From positions 1 through 30,167 of the IMG/VR virus record IMGVR_UViG_3300027821_000021: DNA of 30,167 nucleotides; one strand, given 5' to 3'. This stretch comes from a virus. The position numbers and the translations under genes were made by a program. Positions 14,128-22,423 of this stretch are shown one piece after another; the first letter of the stretch is position 1; each line of letters begins with the position of its first letter. A model generated the notes under the pieces. The model saw only the letters and a list, made by a program, of their open reading frames with translations. It ran no database searches and was not told the DNA's origin.

Positions 14128-14615
14128 GCCGCGGCGGGGTTAGGCTCGGTGGTGTTCGGGTTCAGCTTCATCGTCTGGCGGCACGCGGCAGCGGCGCCCG
14201 CCGGCAAGAACTCCTTGTCGGAGGCGTGGATGGCGTCGGCCAGCCCTACAAACGACTCTTTCACGCCCGCGGCGACGTATGAGTTTTTCCGATACCAGTC
14301 GTCGCAAGTGTTTTCCTCTTTCTTCTGCAACTTAACCTCGGTGGCGCGGTGAACCATGATGTAGCTATCGGGATCGTTCTCGGCCTCGATGCGGTGCGTG
14401 TCCCCGGTGCGCGTGTCTTCGGTCAATGTCTCGTTGCAGCACTTCATGTTGACGCCCATCGTCGTCGGTGTGGGCAACGTGCCGGGCGGCAGCAACGCCG
14501 ACGAACCCCAGGTTAAGGTTGCACGCTCGGTGCTGTTGCCCGGCGTCGACGGCAGGATGACTCGGCCGAAGCTGTCGCGCGATTGGAACGGCCTGACAAA
14601 ATACTCAAACGGCAT
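14124..14615 (-). CDS. Duplicated tail-region protein, copy B
   Basis: This 163-aa protein starts at ATG 14613-14615 (MPFEYFVRPFQSRDSFGR), not at an in-frame start further upstream that would lie inside copy A. It is a paralogue of the gene just upstream. The first 55 residues (to VNMKCC) and the C-terminal block (CDDWYRKNSYVAAGVKESFV, then EFLPAGAAAACR) align closely, while the middle 40 residues differ. It overlaps copy A by 11 bases. The conserved CC and CDDW cysteines suggest metal binding or disulfides. The function is unknown. Position suggests a tail-tip component. Confidence 0.65.
   Translation of the reverse strand: MPFEYFVRPFQSRDSFGRVILPSTPGNSTERATLTWGSSALLPPGTLPTPTTMGVNMKCCNETLTEDTRTGDTHRIEAENDPDSYIMVHRATEVKLQKKEENTCDDWYRKNSYVAAGVKESFVGLADAIHASDKEFLPAGAAAACRQTMKLNPNTTEPNPAAA
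14436..14530 (-). repeat. 95-bp direct repeat, copy in gene B
   Basis: This stretch matches 14908-15002 with about six differences over 95 bases and no gaps, offset by 472 bases. The mismatches are clustered in one 8-base block plus one single change. The near-identity points to a recent tandem gene duplication or to gene conversion. Confidence 0.8.
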
Positions 14616-15087
14616 CTGAAGCCCCGTCGTATTTGAACGTGGTCTTCTCCCGGCACGCCGCTGCGGCGCCGGCCGGCAGGAACTCCCTGTCGGAAGCATG
14701 GATGGCGTCGGCTATCCCCACGAATGACTCTTTTACGCTCGCGGCGACATAGGAATTGTGCGCCAGCCAATCGTCGCAGTGGTTTTCGTCCTGCTTCTTG
14801 GCAAGCACGACGTTTGATCGTTTTACCGGAATCTCGATGGCGCCCGGCCCTTGCACCTGGACGTTGACCGGCTCCATCTCGGCGCCGTCCTGGGTGCGGA
14901 TTTCCTGGCAGCACTTCATGTTGACGCCCATCGTCGTCGGTGTCGGCAACGTGCCGGGCGGCAATGAGGCGGACGAACCCCAGGTTAAGGTTGCACGCTC
15001 GGCCGCGCCTGATGGCGTTGACGGCAATATGATCCGCCCGAAGCTGTCTCTGCTTTGAAACGGCCGGACGGCATATTCAAAAGGCAT
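14605..15087 (-). CDS. Duplicated tail-region protein, copy A
   Basis: This 160-aa protein starts MPFEYAVRPFQSRDSFGRII and is paralogous with the following gene (copy B). The shared N-terminal block runs to MGVNMKCC (about residue 57). The middle (EMEPVNVQVQGPGAIEIPVK) is unique, and the C-terminal block resumes at CDDWLAHNSYVAASVKESFV. No family was recognised. It follows the baseplate hub-like gene with a 3-base gap. Retention of two divergent-centred copies suggests different partners for the variable middle. Confidence 0.65.
   Translation of the reverse strand: MPFEYAVRPFQSRDSFGRIILPSTPSGAAERATLTWGSSASLPPGTLPTPTTMGVNMKCCQEIRTQDGAEMEPVNVQVQGPGAIEIPVKRSNVVLAKKQDENHCDDWLAHNSYVAASVKESFVGIADAIHASDREFLPAGAAAACREKTTFKYDGASDAV
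14908..15002 (-). repeat. 95-bp direct repeat, copy in gene A
   Basis: Partner of 14436-14530. It encodes the conserved part of the N-terminal block ending in MKCC. Confidence 0.8.
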
Positions 15088-15090
15088 GGC

Positions 15091-17826
15091 TCACCCTACC
15101 GCGGCTGCCAGGTCGATCGTCTTCGGCAGCCACACCTGGGTAACGGCCGGGTAGAAATCGGTGTGGAAGCTGGTCCCCGTCACCGGCCGCATGTCCAACG
15201 TCACGGCGGTGGACATCTGCGCCATCGCCGAAACCGGGTCACCGCTGGTTGGCGTCACGGTGTTGTTGAACGCCGCCAGCGTGTTCATTTGCTTGGTTAG
15301 GCCGTTGACAACGGTAAATCCTTCAACCGCTTGCCCGGTTGTGATGTTGGTGAGGTCGAGCCCGTCGTCGGCGATGACGAAATCGTCGAGGGTTTGATAC
15401 GCGATCTCGTCGGCGACCAGCATCGTCTGGCCGCCCGATATGACCTGATAGAAGAGGTCGACGTAATCGTCCTCGACATAGCTCGGGACCCCGACCGCGG
15501 CGATTGGCACGTCGTCGTTGCCGATGCTACAGCCGATAGTGAACTCGCCGAACATCGTCTCGCCCGCGGTCAGCTTATAGCTCTTGACCTTGCCGGTTGC
15601 GGTGCCGCCCGGCAGACGCCGGTCCAGATAGGTCACACTGTGGCGCAGGGTGATGCCGAGCGCGGTGCGCCAGTCGACGGCAAAGGTGATATCCACCGAG
15701 CGCGCCCGCGCCCGCAACTTCGCCCGCGCCGCCAGCAGCAGATACTCAAACGATTGCGTGCCGCGGCCGGTCTGGAAATAGCTGCGCTGCGCGGCGCTGC
15801 CGAGCGGCACCTGGCCGCCGGGGTCGACCCCCTGCGCGACATACTCGGATGTGAGCGCGATATCCTCGTGGTCGCTGTCGGCCGTGTCGGAAAGCTCGCG
15901 CTGCACGTTGGCGGTGAGCACAGCCGTCACCGTCTCGGTGCGTTGCCGGCTGGCGCGCCAATCCAGTACCATCCGCACCTTGTAGATGTTGATCGGGAAC
16001 GAGGTGTAGGTCAGCCCGTAGGGTTGAGCGAACCGCGCCAGCCCGGCGGCATCCGATGTCATCGTCGAGGTGTCGATCGGCGCGCCTTGGGTGGCCTGGC
16101 TGATGTAGAGCTTGTTAGGCTCCATCCAGCCTTCCGGGGCGGTGGCGCTGATGCAGTAGCACAGCGCCTGCCCGCTGGCCTCGTTGTCGGTGGAGAGCGC
16201 CCAGCCGCCGCCGATGCTGGCGCCGGGCGCCGGCCATGACGTGCGCAGCCCGTCGCCGCACAAGCACGAGATCAGCCCGCCGCCGCTGGTCGGTTGCCAC
16301 GACTGCTTGGCCCGCTTGTCTTTTGGCGGAAGGCGCAAACCGAAGGCAGCGTTGTAAGGCGAGCCGGCGTCGGCGAATCCCTTGACGATTGTCTGGGTGA
16401 TGTCGATCGCACCATCGCCTTGCTGCTCCCAGCTTACCGTGCCGGACACGGTGACGGCGGTGAGCGGCGGAGAGCCGTAGGCAAGCGAGAATGCGTCATA
16501 GAAAGCGGCGTCCTCACCGATGCTGACGATACCGGCCTCGCCTTCGAGGATGTCGCTGGTGTTGAGCACCAGGCTGGTGCGGTGGACGTGCCACAGCGAC
16601 GACATGGTTTCCAGCACCGTGTCGGGGTTCGGGTTGCTGGCGAGCCATACCGGGTCGTAATACGGCAGCACGGCCAGCGCCGAAACCAGCGCGTCCTTCT
16701 GCCCGTTGTAGTCGTCAGGCCGGGCCAGGAACTGGAGCTGCACGATCTCGCCGGCCGAGAGCCGCGGCACGCCGATCAATCGGCCGTTGAACAGCGGCAC
16801 GAGATCGGGCTCGGCGCCGCCTTCCGGTGTCCATGCCTGGTCCCAACTCAGCCAGCACCAGAGGTTCCGGCCGAAGGCCAACAGGCCGATGTTCGGGTTC
16901 TTGATCTCGATCGTCAGCGTCGCAAAGCCGCCTTCCTCCTGGCTGATGTCGAGCCCGACGATCTGCTCGTCCTCGCGGTCGTGCAGCACCGGGTCGAAAT
17001 CGGCGTTCGGGGTGCGCGGCCCGGTGATCGTCAGCAATGAGTTGATCCCGGTTGCCGTCACCGGCTGGTCGACGGTGATTGTGGTGGCCGCGGGCGCGGC
17101 GACGAAGGTCGAGCCTACCTGGAGGCCGTTGCCGCTGATGTTGTAGCGCAGTCCCGCGGTGAGGGTTGCCAGCGCGCCGGCCGGGATAGCGGTGATCGTG
17201 TACCAGTCTCGATCCGGCATGCCGTTGAGGGCGAGCGAGTGCAGCCCCGTGGCGGTCGCCGTGACCGGCTGCGCCGCGACGCTGCCGGCGATGTTGCACA
17301 GCACCAGCAGCTCGGCGGTGCCGCTGCTGCCGTCGTGCTCGAAATAGGCCGAGGGTACGGCCAGCGGTGTCGCGTCGGGCGCTGTCGTCTGGCCGATGCC
17401 AGGGCCGAAGATCACGTAGGGGCCGGGCGGCAGGTCGATGCTGCCGAGGTCGACAACGTTCGAGCCGGCGGCGAGCGTGGCGGCAACGGCGCCGACCGAG
17501 ACTGCTTTGGTCGCGGTGAAGTTCGCCGCCTTGACCGTCGCGGTAGCTGCGGCGCTCAGGTTGATCGAGCCGGCGGCGTTCAATGTGCTGATGTCGTGGA
17601 TGAAGAACGTGCCGGCCGGCAGCCCCGACCCGGCGATCTCGTACAGCTCGCCCACCGTCAGCCCGGTGTTGCTGGCAATGCTCCCGAGAACATGCGACCC
17701 GGCGGTGATGTCGCCAACGATGGTCACGGTGGCAATCGTGCCGCCATGCGTGTTGCCGTTGGTGACGACGGTCTGCTGCTCGGCGATGGTGCCACCGCAC
17801 CACGCAAAGCGGAATGGTCCCGGCAC
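15091..17826 (-). CDS. Baseplate hub-like tail protein
   Basis: This 911-aa protein starts with GTG at 17824-17826 directly after the preceding stop. The first 300 residues are Ala/Thr/Gly-rich beta repeats. A hub-like segment then follows: ADFDPVLHDREDEQIVGLDI and GGFATLTIEIKNPNIGLLAF (about 275-320), and further on SVDITFAVDWRTALGITLRH (about 690-710) with a conserved loop RRLPGGTATGKVKSYKLTAG. This resembles the central hub or tail-associated protein at the tip of siphovirus tails. No lysozyme or peptidase motif was seen in it. It follows the tape measure and one small tail gene, the usual place for tail-tip proteins. The repeated N-terminal part could be an insertion. Confidence 0.7.
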   Translation of the reverse strand: MPGPFRFAWCGGTIAEQQTVVTNGNTHGGTIATVTIVGDITAGSHVLGSIASNTGLTVGELYEIAGSGLPAGTFFIHDISTLNAAGSINLSAAATATVKAANFTATKAVSVGAVAATLAAGSNVVDLGSIDLPPGPYVIFGPGIGQTTAPDATPLAVPSAYFEHDGSSGTAELLVLCNIAGSVAAQPVTATATGLHSLALNGMPDRDWYTITAIPAGALATLTAGLRYNISGNGLQVGSTFVAAPAATTITVDQPVTATGINSLLTITGPRTPNADFDPVLHDREDEQIVGLDISQEEGGFATLTIEIKNPNIGLLAFGRNLWCWLSWDQAWTPEGGAEPDLVPLFNGRLIGVPRLSAGEIVQLQFLARPDDYNGQKDALVSALAVLPYYDPVWLASNPNPDTVLETMSSLWHVHRTSLVLNTSDILEGEAGIVSIGEDAAFYDAFSLAYGSPPLTAVTVSGTVSWEQQGDGAIDITQTIVKGFADAGSPYNAAFGLRLPPKDKRAKQSWQPTSGGGLISCLCGDGLRTSWPAPGASIGGGWALSTDNEASGQALCYCISATAPEGWMEPNKLYISQATQGAPIDTSTMTSDAAGLARFAQPYGLTYTSFPINIYKVRMVLDWRASRQRTETVTAVLTANVQRELSDTADSDHEDIALTSEYVAQGVDPGGQVPLGSAAQRSYFQTGRGTQSFEYLLLAARAKLRARARSVDITFAVDWRTALGITLRHSVTYLDRRLPGGTATGKVKSYKLTAGETMFGEFTIGCSIGNDDVPIAAVGVPSYVEDDYVDLFYQVISGGQTMLVADEIAYQTLDDFVIADDGLDLTNITTGQAVEGFTVVNGLTKQMNTLAAFNNTVTPTSGDPVSAMAQMSTAVTLDMRPVTGTSFHTDFYPAVTQVWLPKTIDLAAAVG

Positions 17827-18291
17827 TCAGACCTCTTCCAGGGAAATTGTCCAGTTTATGGACGCCGTCCATTCGTCGCTGTCGGTCTGCATGTCGACGA
17901 TGAGCATTTCTAGGGATGGCCTGTAGTAGGAGTACGCGCCCTCGGTGCGGGTGCTGCCGGTGACCGGGGTACGGCCAGGCGTGCCTCCCGCCGTCAGATA
18001 GGCAAGCTCGACGTGGCAATCGACGGTGACCGCCATCCCGACCCATAGCCCGTCGAGCGCGGGCGGCGCCTGGTCGCTGCCGCCGATCTCCAGCGAATAT
18101 TTGCGCATCTGCGGCGCCGAGATGTCGATCAGCGTGCCGTTGACGGTGCGGCGCAGCTTGTCGTTGCCCTTGGCCGCGTCGATCGGTGACAGCGTGCCCT
18201 TGAGCCCGCGCGCCGAGTACGGGTTGACGCCCGGCGCTGCGGAACTTGGGAGCCGGATATCGAAGACGGTCGGGGTGCTGGCGGTGATCAT
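17827..18291 (-). CDS. Small tail protein of unknown type
   Basis: This 154-aa beta-rich protein contains VFDIRLPSSAAPGVNPYSAR, RKYSLEIGGS, WVGMAVTVDCHVELAYLTAG and a C-terminal strand WTASINWTISLEEV. It overlaps the tape-measure stop (ATGA) and is followed immediately by the hub-like gene. Distal tail adaptors sit in this position in many siphoviruses, but the sequence has no clear signature. The function is inferred only from position. Confidence 0.6.
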   Translation of the reverse strand: MITASTPTVFDIRLPSSAAPGVNPYSARGLKGTLSPIDAAKGNDKLRRTVNGTLIDISAPQMRKYSLEIGGSDQAPPALDGLWVGMAVTVDCHVELAYLTAGGTPGRTPVTGSTRTEGAYSYYRPSLEMLIVDMQTDSDEWTASINWTISLEEV

Positions 18292-20012
18292 CGCCCCGGC
18301 GTGCCGCCGTACCAGCTCGGCTTGGTGCCGGCCGAGCGGATCTTGTGCCGGTGCGCCTCGACCACCAGCGCGTCGACGACGTTCTGGTTGCCGGCGAGCG
18401 CGAAGGACTGGCCGCCGAGGTGGAGGTGGACCGGGGCGCCGCCACCCGCCGCCACCAGGCCGCCGGCCGCATACTTGCCATTGCGCGGGATCAGGCTGCC
18501 GCCGCCGTTCATCGAGGCCAGCAGGCCGGCACCCCAGCGCTGCACCGCACCGGCGCTCATGACGAACTCGCCGTTCGATAGCCGCGCTAGGATGCTGTCG
18601 CTGGTCGGGCCGCCGGGGCCGCGCACCATGCCGCCGGTTGCGAACGCAGGCATTACGCCGCCCGGCATTGCCGCAACCGCGTTGGCGATACTGCTCGCGC
18701 CGCTTTTAATGCTGTCCCAAAGCCCAGCAAAGGCCGCCTTGGTGCTTTCGATCCAAGCGCTGAAGTCCGGCAGGTGGAATTTCCACTGTGCCATCCCCTG
18801 CGCGAAATCGGTTTCAAGCTGCGGCCAAAAGTCAGCAAAGGCCGCTTTCGTGCGCGCCATCCAATCCGGCAAGCTCTTGGTGAGAAAATTAGTTATCGCG
18901 TCATTCGTTGCGGCAACGTTCGGCGCCAGAAAATTAAACACCGCCGTGTCCATTTCCTGCCAAGCCGTCAGCAAGCGGCCTCGCGAGGCGTCAAGTTCTT
19001 TCAGGTTCGCCAGCCGCGCCTCGGTGGCGCCGCGTTCCGACTTCTCAAGCTCGGCTATTTGTTGGGTAATCTTAGCGATTTGATCGGGAATGGCTTCCAG
19101 CATTGTCGGCGCGGGTGCTTTGAACAACACCCTCGACAAGGCATCGAGCCGCTGTGGGTCCAGTAATTTCTGCTGGGCTTGGAAGCCCCGCATGATCGCC
19201 ATCTGCTCCTCGAGCATCCCCTTTTCGGTCGCCGGGAAATTCTTTGTTTCCACCCCCACCTGTTTGAGCGCATCAGCCAGATCGAGCACGATCTTCGAGT
19301 CCCCCCGAAGTACCTCGACCATCTTGCCGGCGCTCGTGGTGAACTGGCTAACCCCGGCCGCGGCATCGCCGGCCGATCCCTTAAGAACCTGGACGCCAGG
19401 AACACCGACGCCGCCTGCACCGCCACGCGACACCCCGACCTGGCCGATCGATTGTCCGGCCTCGACGCGCGCCTGCCGGATCGCATCGCCCATCGTCTGC
19501 ATCGCGGTCGTAACCGCGTCGGCGGAGTTGCCGGCATTGCGGGCGATCTCCTGCGCCGCCTGCACCGCGATCGGCTTGATCCCGATCTCCCGGCCAAGAT
19601 CCCGCAATTTGACGAGCCGGTCGTGGACCTCCTCGAATTGCGAGGCCAGCTTCTCCACCGCGAGCGTCGCCGCGAACCCCGCGAAGCCAGCTTTTAACCC
19701 GCCGAGGCTTTGGGTAAGACTGACGATTGAGCCTCGAAAGGTAAGCAAACTCCGCATCGTGCGGGTCGAGGCGAGACTAAACCCGCCCATCGCGCCGGTT
19801 GTCCCGCCCAGGGCCTTGTTCAGCCCGAGGAGTTGGGCCTCCAGGCTCCCGATGTTCTGGGAGATAGCTTGCGCGCCAGCGGTGTCGCCGGCTTTAACGG
19901 CGGCACGCAGCGTGCGGCCGAGGTCTTGGATCTGCGCCTTTAGGAGGCGGATCTCGCCGAGTGCCTGACCGGTGTGGGCGACGACGTTAAAGTCTAGATT
20001 GGTGCTAGGCAT
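18288..20012 (-). CDS. Tape measure protein
   Basis: This 574-aa protein sets tail length and fills the tail tube. The N-terminal 130 residues are helical and Ala-rich, with the typical tape-measure opening (VVAHTGQALGEIRLLKAQIQ; GRTLRAAVKAGDTAGAQAIS). Long helices follow, including a coiled coil at about 310-345 (IAKITQQIAELEKSERGATE). A Trp-containing helical section and a Gly-rich C-terminal part (FATGGMVRGPGGPTSDSILA) follow, a motif common near the end of tape-measure proteins. At roughly 0.15 nm per residue the tail would be near 85 nm, an estimate. It starts at ATG 20010-20012, overlapping the chaperone gene by 8 bases. Confidence 0.88.
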   Translation of the reverse strand: MPSTNLDFNVVAHTGQALGEIRLLKAQIQDLGRTLRAAVKAGDTAGAQAISQNIGSLEAQLLGLNKALGGTTGAMGGFSLASTRTMRSLLTFRGSIVSLTQSLGGLKAGFAGFAATLAVEKLASQFEEVHDRLVKLRDLGREIGIKPIAVQAAQEIARNAGNSADAVTTAMQTMGDAIRQARVEAGQSIGQVGVSRGGAGGVGVPGVQVLKGSAGDAAAGVSQFTTSAGKMVEVLRGDSKIVLDLADALKQVGVETKNFPATEKGMLEEQMAIMRGFQAQQKLLDPQRLDALSRVLFKAPAPTMLEAIPDQIAKITQQIAELEKSERGATEARLANLKELDASRGRLLTAWQEMDTAVFNFLAPNVAATNDAITNFLTKSLPDWMARTKAAFADFWPQLETDFAQGMAQWKFHLPDFSAWIESTKAAFAGLWDSIKSGASSIANAVAAMPGGVMPAFATGGMVRGPGGPTSDSILARLSNGEFVMSAGAVQRWGAGLLASMNGGGSLIPRNGKYAAGGLVAAGGGAPVHLHLGGQSFALAGNQNVVDALVVEAHRHKIRSAGTKPSWYGGTPGR

Positions 20013-20157
20013 CGAGCGCCTTCATGAACTCGCGGATCGCCTTCTCCTCGCCGCGCGCCGCCAATGTGTTGACGTGGAGCTGCTCGCCGAGGTCACGTTG
20101 CCGGCGCTTCTCGGCGATAAACACGAACGCCTGCAACTGCCGCGGCGTGTAGTCCAT
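20005..20157 (-). CDS. Tail assembly chaperone T-like part
   Basis: From the ATG at 20155-20157 this frame encodes 50 aa (MDYTPRQLQAFVFIAEKRRQ and on) with the helical basic look of tape-measure chaperone T segments. The ATG overlaps the stop of the G-like gene as TGATG, so coupled translation is possible. The same frame is open upstream to beyond 20331, and a -1 shift from the G frame at 20280-20286 would join both into a 201-aa GT protein, as in lambda. Both routes are open. The second matches the known siphovirus strategy. It ends 8 bases inside the tape-measure gene. Confidence 0.65.
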   Translation of the reverse strand: MDYTPRQLQAFVFIAEKRRQRDLGEQLHVNTLAARGEEKAIREFMKALDA

Positions 20158-20609
20158 CACTTCGCGGCAAGCGTGTCCGGCGGCGATAAGCTGTTCGGCG
20201 GCGGCGGCGCATTCGTAGCCGCTGCCCTGCCAGCCAGGCCGGCGACGGGGCCGCCCACGAGATGCGCCAGCCGGTCGAATAAAGGGCCGGGGCCGTGCGG
20301 CATGGTCAGGTCGCGGATCGCCACTAGGCACTCGGCGACGTCTTCCAACGGCATCAGATCGGCAATGGTGCCGGCAGCCTCGGGTTGCCCGGCCGATGCA
20401 GCGATGATGGCGCCGACCGCATCGGGCGCGGCGAGGAACAGGGCGTCGAGGTCGAGTTCCGGCGAACCCTCGACCAGCAATTTGCGCAACTCGGGGAAGC
20501 GCACCAGCAAGCCGGCGATCTGGCGCAGGCCGAGGCCGCGCAACTCGATGGCGCCGCCGGCAATCGCGACGGAGCGGGTCTGCGGGACGATGTCGACCAG
20601 CGATACCAT
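20157..20609 (-). CDS. Tail assembly chaperone G-like protein
   Basis: This 150-aa protein lies between the tail tube gene and the tape measure, the place of lambda G and equivalents, which keep the tape measure soluble during tail assembly. The N-terminal 110 residues are well structured (IELRGLGLRQIAGLLVRFPE; SPELDLDALFLAAPDAVGAI; DVAECLVAIRDL). After that the frame becomes low complexity (APPPPNSLSPPD). The change occurs right at a CCCTTTA heptamer, where a -1 frameshift would give the longer chaperone form. The start overlaps the tail tube stop. Confidence 0.8.
   Translation of the reverse strand: MVSLVDIVPQTRSVAIAGGAIELRGLGLRQIAGLLVRFPELRKLLVEGSPELDLDALFLAAPDAVGAIIAASAGQPEAAGTIADLMPLEDVAECLVAIRDLTMPHGPGPLFDRLAHLVGGPVAGLAGRAAATNAPPPPNSLSPPDTLAAK
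20280..20286 (-). other. Candidate -1 ribosomal frameshift site
   Basis: Read on the minus strand the heptamer is C-CCT-TTA in the G frame, an exact X-XXY-YYZ pattern. Slippage gives CCC-TTT and enters the frame that runs without a stop to 20005. The G reading needs exactly -1 to reach the T frame. The product would be 110 G residues plus 91 more. Confidence 0.6.
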
Positions 20610-21124
20610 CAGGGCACAGTCGTCTCGCCGAGCAACGCCAGCTTCATGTTCTCAAAGGTGAACTCGTCCATCGTGATGTTCAGCGCGGCCGATTTCTCGG
20701 TGATTACTTCGAGGTCTTTCGCGCGCACCCCGTAGCGCGAGCTGAAATGCGGCAAGGTGGTGACATTGGGCGCGAACTCAAACACCGGCACGTTGCCGAT
20801 ATCGCGGAAGGTGGATTCCGCTTCGAGCTGGATCGAAACCACGCCCTTGCCGATGTAGTACATATCGACCAGCGGCGAAACCAACGCGGTGTCCGGGTGG
20901 GTGATGGTGCCGAATTTCCCGGTGTCGTCGACCAGCACCTCGCCGGTAATCTGCAATTGACCCCACTCGTCTTGGATGAAGCCAACCGGATTGGATGGTC
21001 GAAACATCACCCTGTTGAGCTCGACGGTAAGCATCGGGCCGATGTCGTTGGCGCCGACGAACTTAACTTTGCCGATAAGCTCGCTGGCGGCGTAGATATC
21101 AAATGTGCCGGGTGTGGCGACCAT
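20609..21124 (-). CDS. Major tail tube protein
   Basis: This 171-aa protein is predicted to form the stacked rings of the tail tube. It is beta-rich with the usual tail-tube order of strands: TFDIYAASELIGKVKFVGAN at the N-terminus, LTVELNRVMFRPSNPVGFIQ, YYIGKGVVSIQLEAES and a C-terminal helix-strand unit (ALNITMDEFTFENMKLALLG). It is preceded by tail-completion genes and followed by the G-like chaperone. GGGAAAG lies before the ATG. The family call rests on position, size and fold pattern rather than on a specific motif. Confidence 0.75.
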   Translation of the reverse strand: MVATPGTFDIYAASELIGKVKFVGANDIGPMLTVELNRVMFRPSNPVGFIQDEWGQLQITGEVLVDDTGKFGTITHPDTALVSPLVDMYYIGKGVVSIQLEAESTFRDIGNVPVFEFAPNVTTLPHFSSRYGVRAKDLEVITEKSAALNITMDEFTFENMKLALLGETTVP

Positions 21125-21139
21125 AGCTTTCCCTTTCGA

Positions 21140-21643
21140 TCACTTGACGGTGCTAAAATCGAACTCTTTGATGGTCTGGCCGATCGCGGCCTCTAGCTCG
21201 GCCCTAATCTGCGGTCGCATCGCCGCCGCCGGCCCGCGCAGGAACCGCCGCGCCTTGATGCGGGGCTGCCGCCGCTCGTAGGCCCGAACCCGGCGTCCAC
21301 CGCCCGTGTAGCTCTTGACCTTAACCTTTTTGCCGGCCCGCCTCGCGCCCGGCCCGCCGTATTCGAGCGCGCCAAAGGCGGCGGCGATCTCCGACTTTTT
21401 GCCGGTTGCGAGAACCCGGACCCGGCCTCGGATGAAGTCGGTCCGCTCGTCGACATAGGCGTGGGTCGACCTGCGGAGCCGTCCGGTGCGCACCGGCTCG
21501 CGCGCCTTCACCCGCCCTAGAAGTTCGTGGGTGACCTTGTCGATTGCCGCTTTGAGCTGCTTTTTCAGCAGGGCCGGCATCTCGTCGAAGTGGAGGGCTA
21601 CCCGATTGGTGTTGCTCTCGATAGTAAGCCCGAGATCGTTCAC
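21140..21643 (-). CDS. HK97 gp10-like head-tail/tail completion protein
   Basis: This is a 167-aa basic protein. The arrangement of an N-terminal helix (LLKKQLKAAIDKVTHELLGR), the motif PVRTGRLRRS, and a C-terminal segment RRFLRGPAAAMRPQIRAELE is typical of HK97 gp10-type proteins, which act at the neck or tail end. Start is GTG at 21641-21643, overlapping the previous stop as GTGA. It lies between the tail terminator-like and tail tube genes, as in other siphoviruses. Confidence 0.78.
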   Translation of the reverse strand: MNDLGLTIESNTNRVALHFDEMPALLKKQLKAAIDKVTHELLGRVKAREPVRTGRLRRSTHAYVDERTDFIRGRVRVLATGKKSEIAAAFGALEYGGPGARRAGKKVKVKSYTGGGRRVRAYERRQPRIKARRFLRGPAAAMRPQIRAELEAAIGQTIKEFDFSTVK

Positions 21644-22086
21644 GTCAGATCGCCCAGCCGGAATGCGTAGGTGAACGCAAGCGCGATATCGAGCCGGTGT
21701 TCCTTCGCTTCGGCGTCGGGTTGCACGACCGTGCAGCCCTCGTAACGGATGCGGCCGTTGGTGCCGGTGGCGTCGTGCAAGGCACCATCCGACAGCACCG
21801 CGGCGACGATGCTGGTCCGGTAGCGCGACAGCAGCACGCCCGCGTCGGCAGCGCCGCCCGCGCGGACGAAGACCGACACCTCCGGCGACAGTTCCATGCG
21901 CTGGATTTCGCTGTGCCGCACCGTGTCCGGCGCGTCGACCAGCGCCTCGGCGCCGTCCTGGATGATCACCGCCGGCCGGGCGTTGGCCGGCACGTCGAGC
22001 GCGTTGCGGACGACGGCCGTGATGCCGCTGACCGAGGCGCAGAGCGCCGCCAGCCGGGACAGGATCACCTCGCGCTGATCAGCCAC
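21640..22086 (-). CDS. Tail terminator-like protein
   Basis: This 148-aa alpha/beta protein starts with GTG at 22084-22086 (VADQREVILSRLAALCASVS), followed by ITAVVRNALDVPANARPAVI, MELSPEVSVFVRAG and a C-terminal EHRLDIALAFTYAF. This strand-helix order is characteristic of tail terminators (lambda gpU-like), which cap the finished tail and join it to the head. It overlaps the upstream head-closure gene by 8 bases. Confidence 0.7.
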   Translation of the reverse strand: MADQREVILSRLAALCASVSGITAVVRNALDVPANARPAVIIQDGAEALVDAPDTVRHSEIQRMELSPEVSVFVRAGGAADAGVLLSRYRTSIVAAVLSDGALHDATGTNGRIRYEGCTVVQPDAEAKEHRLDIALAFTYAFRLGDLT

Positions 22087-22423
22087 GGCAAAGGAGGTTC
22101 ACGCGCACGAGTTGCCCGCCATAGCTGAGCGGCGCGATCTCGGTGATGTTCGACGGGTTGTCGTCGATCAGGATAACGTCGTCGCGGCCCGGCACGCCGA
22201 AGCTGCCGAGGCCGGTCGGGCTGAGCACCACCTTGATCTCGGGCGCCTCGCCGGGTTCCAGGGACTGCGGCCCGAAATTCCGTACCGCCGCCGGGCAAGT
22301 CACTTCGTCGGCAACCGTGGTGGCGCCCGTGGTCGGGTCGACCGTGGTGTGTTGTAAGGTCACCGACTGCCCGTAGCCGGCAATCGCCGCGTCGAGGCGC
22401 TCGATCAGCGTCTGCGGGGTCAT
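22079..22423 (-). CDS. Head closure/head-tail joining protein
   Basis: This 114-aa protein starts at ATG 22421-22423 (MTPQTLIERLDAAIAGYGQS), which overlaps the preceding stop. An in-frame TTG further upstream is less likely. The beta-barrel pattern (SVTLQHTTVDPTTGATTVAD; PEIKVVLSPTGLGSFGVPGR; DDVILIDDNPSNITEI) matches small stopper proteins located between the connector and the tail terminator in siphoviruses. The stopper closes the portal channel after packaging. Assignment is by size, pattern and order. Confidence 0.65.
   Translation of the reverse strand: MTPQTLIERLDAAIAGYGQSVTLQHTTVDPTTGATTVADEVTCPAAVRNFGPQSLEPGEAPEIKVVLSPTGLGSFGVPGRDDVILIDDNPSNITEIAPLSYGGQLVRVNLLCRG

Noticed and set aside
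13429-14352. 307-aa plus-strand frame
   Set aside because: Antisense to two well-packed late genes and of shadow-type composition.
16715-18481. 588-aa minus-strand frame overlapping hub-like gene
   Set aside because: Arg/Ala/His-rich composition without hydrophobic core. It is the shifted reading of the real 15091-17826, 17827-18291 and 18288-20012 genes.
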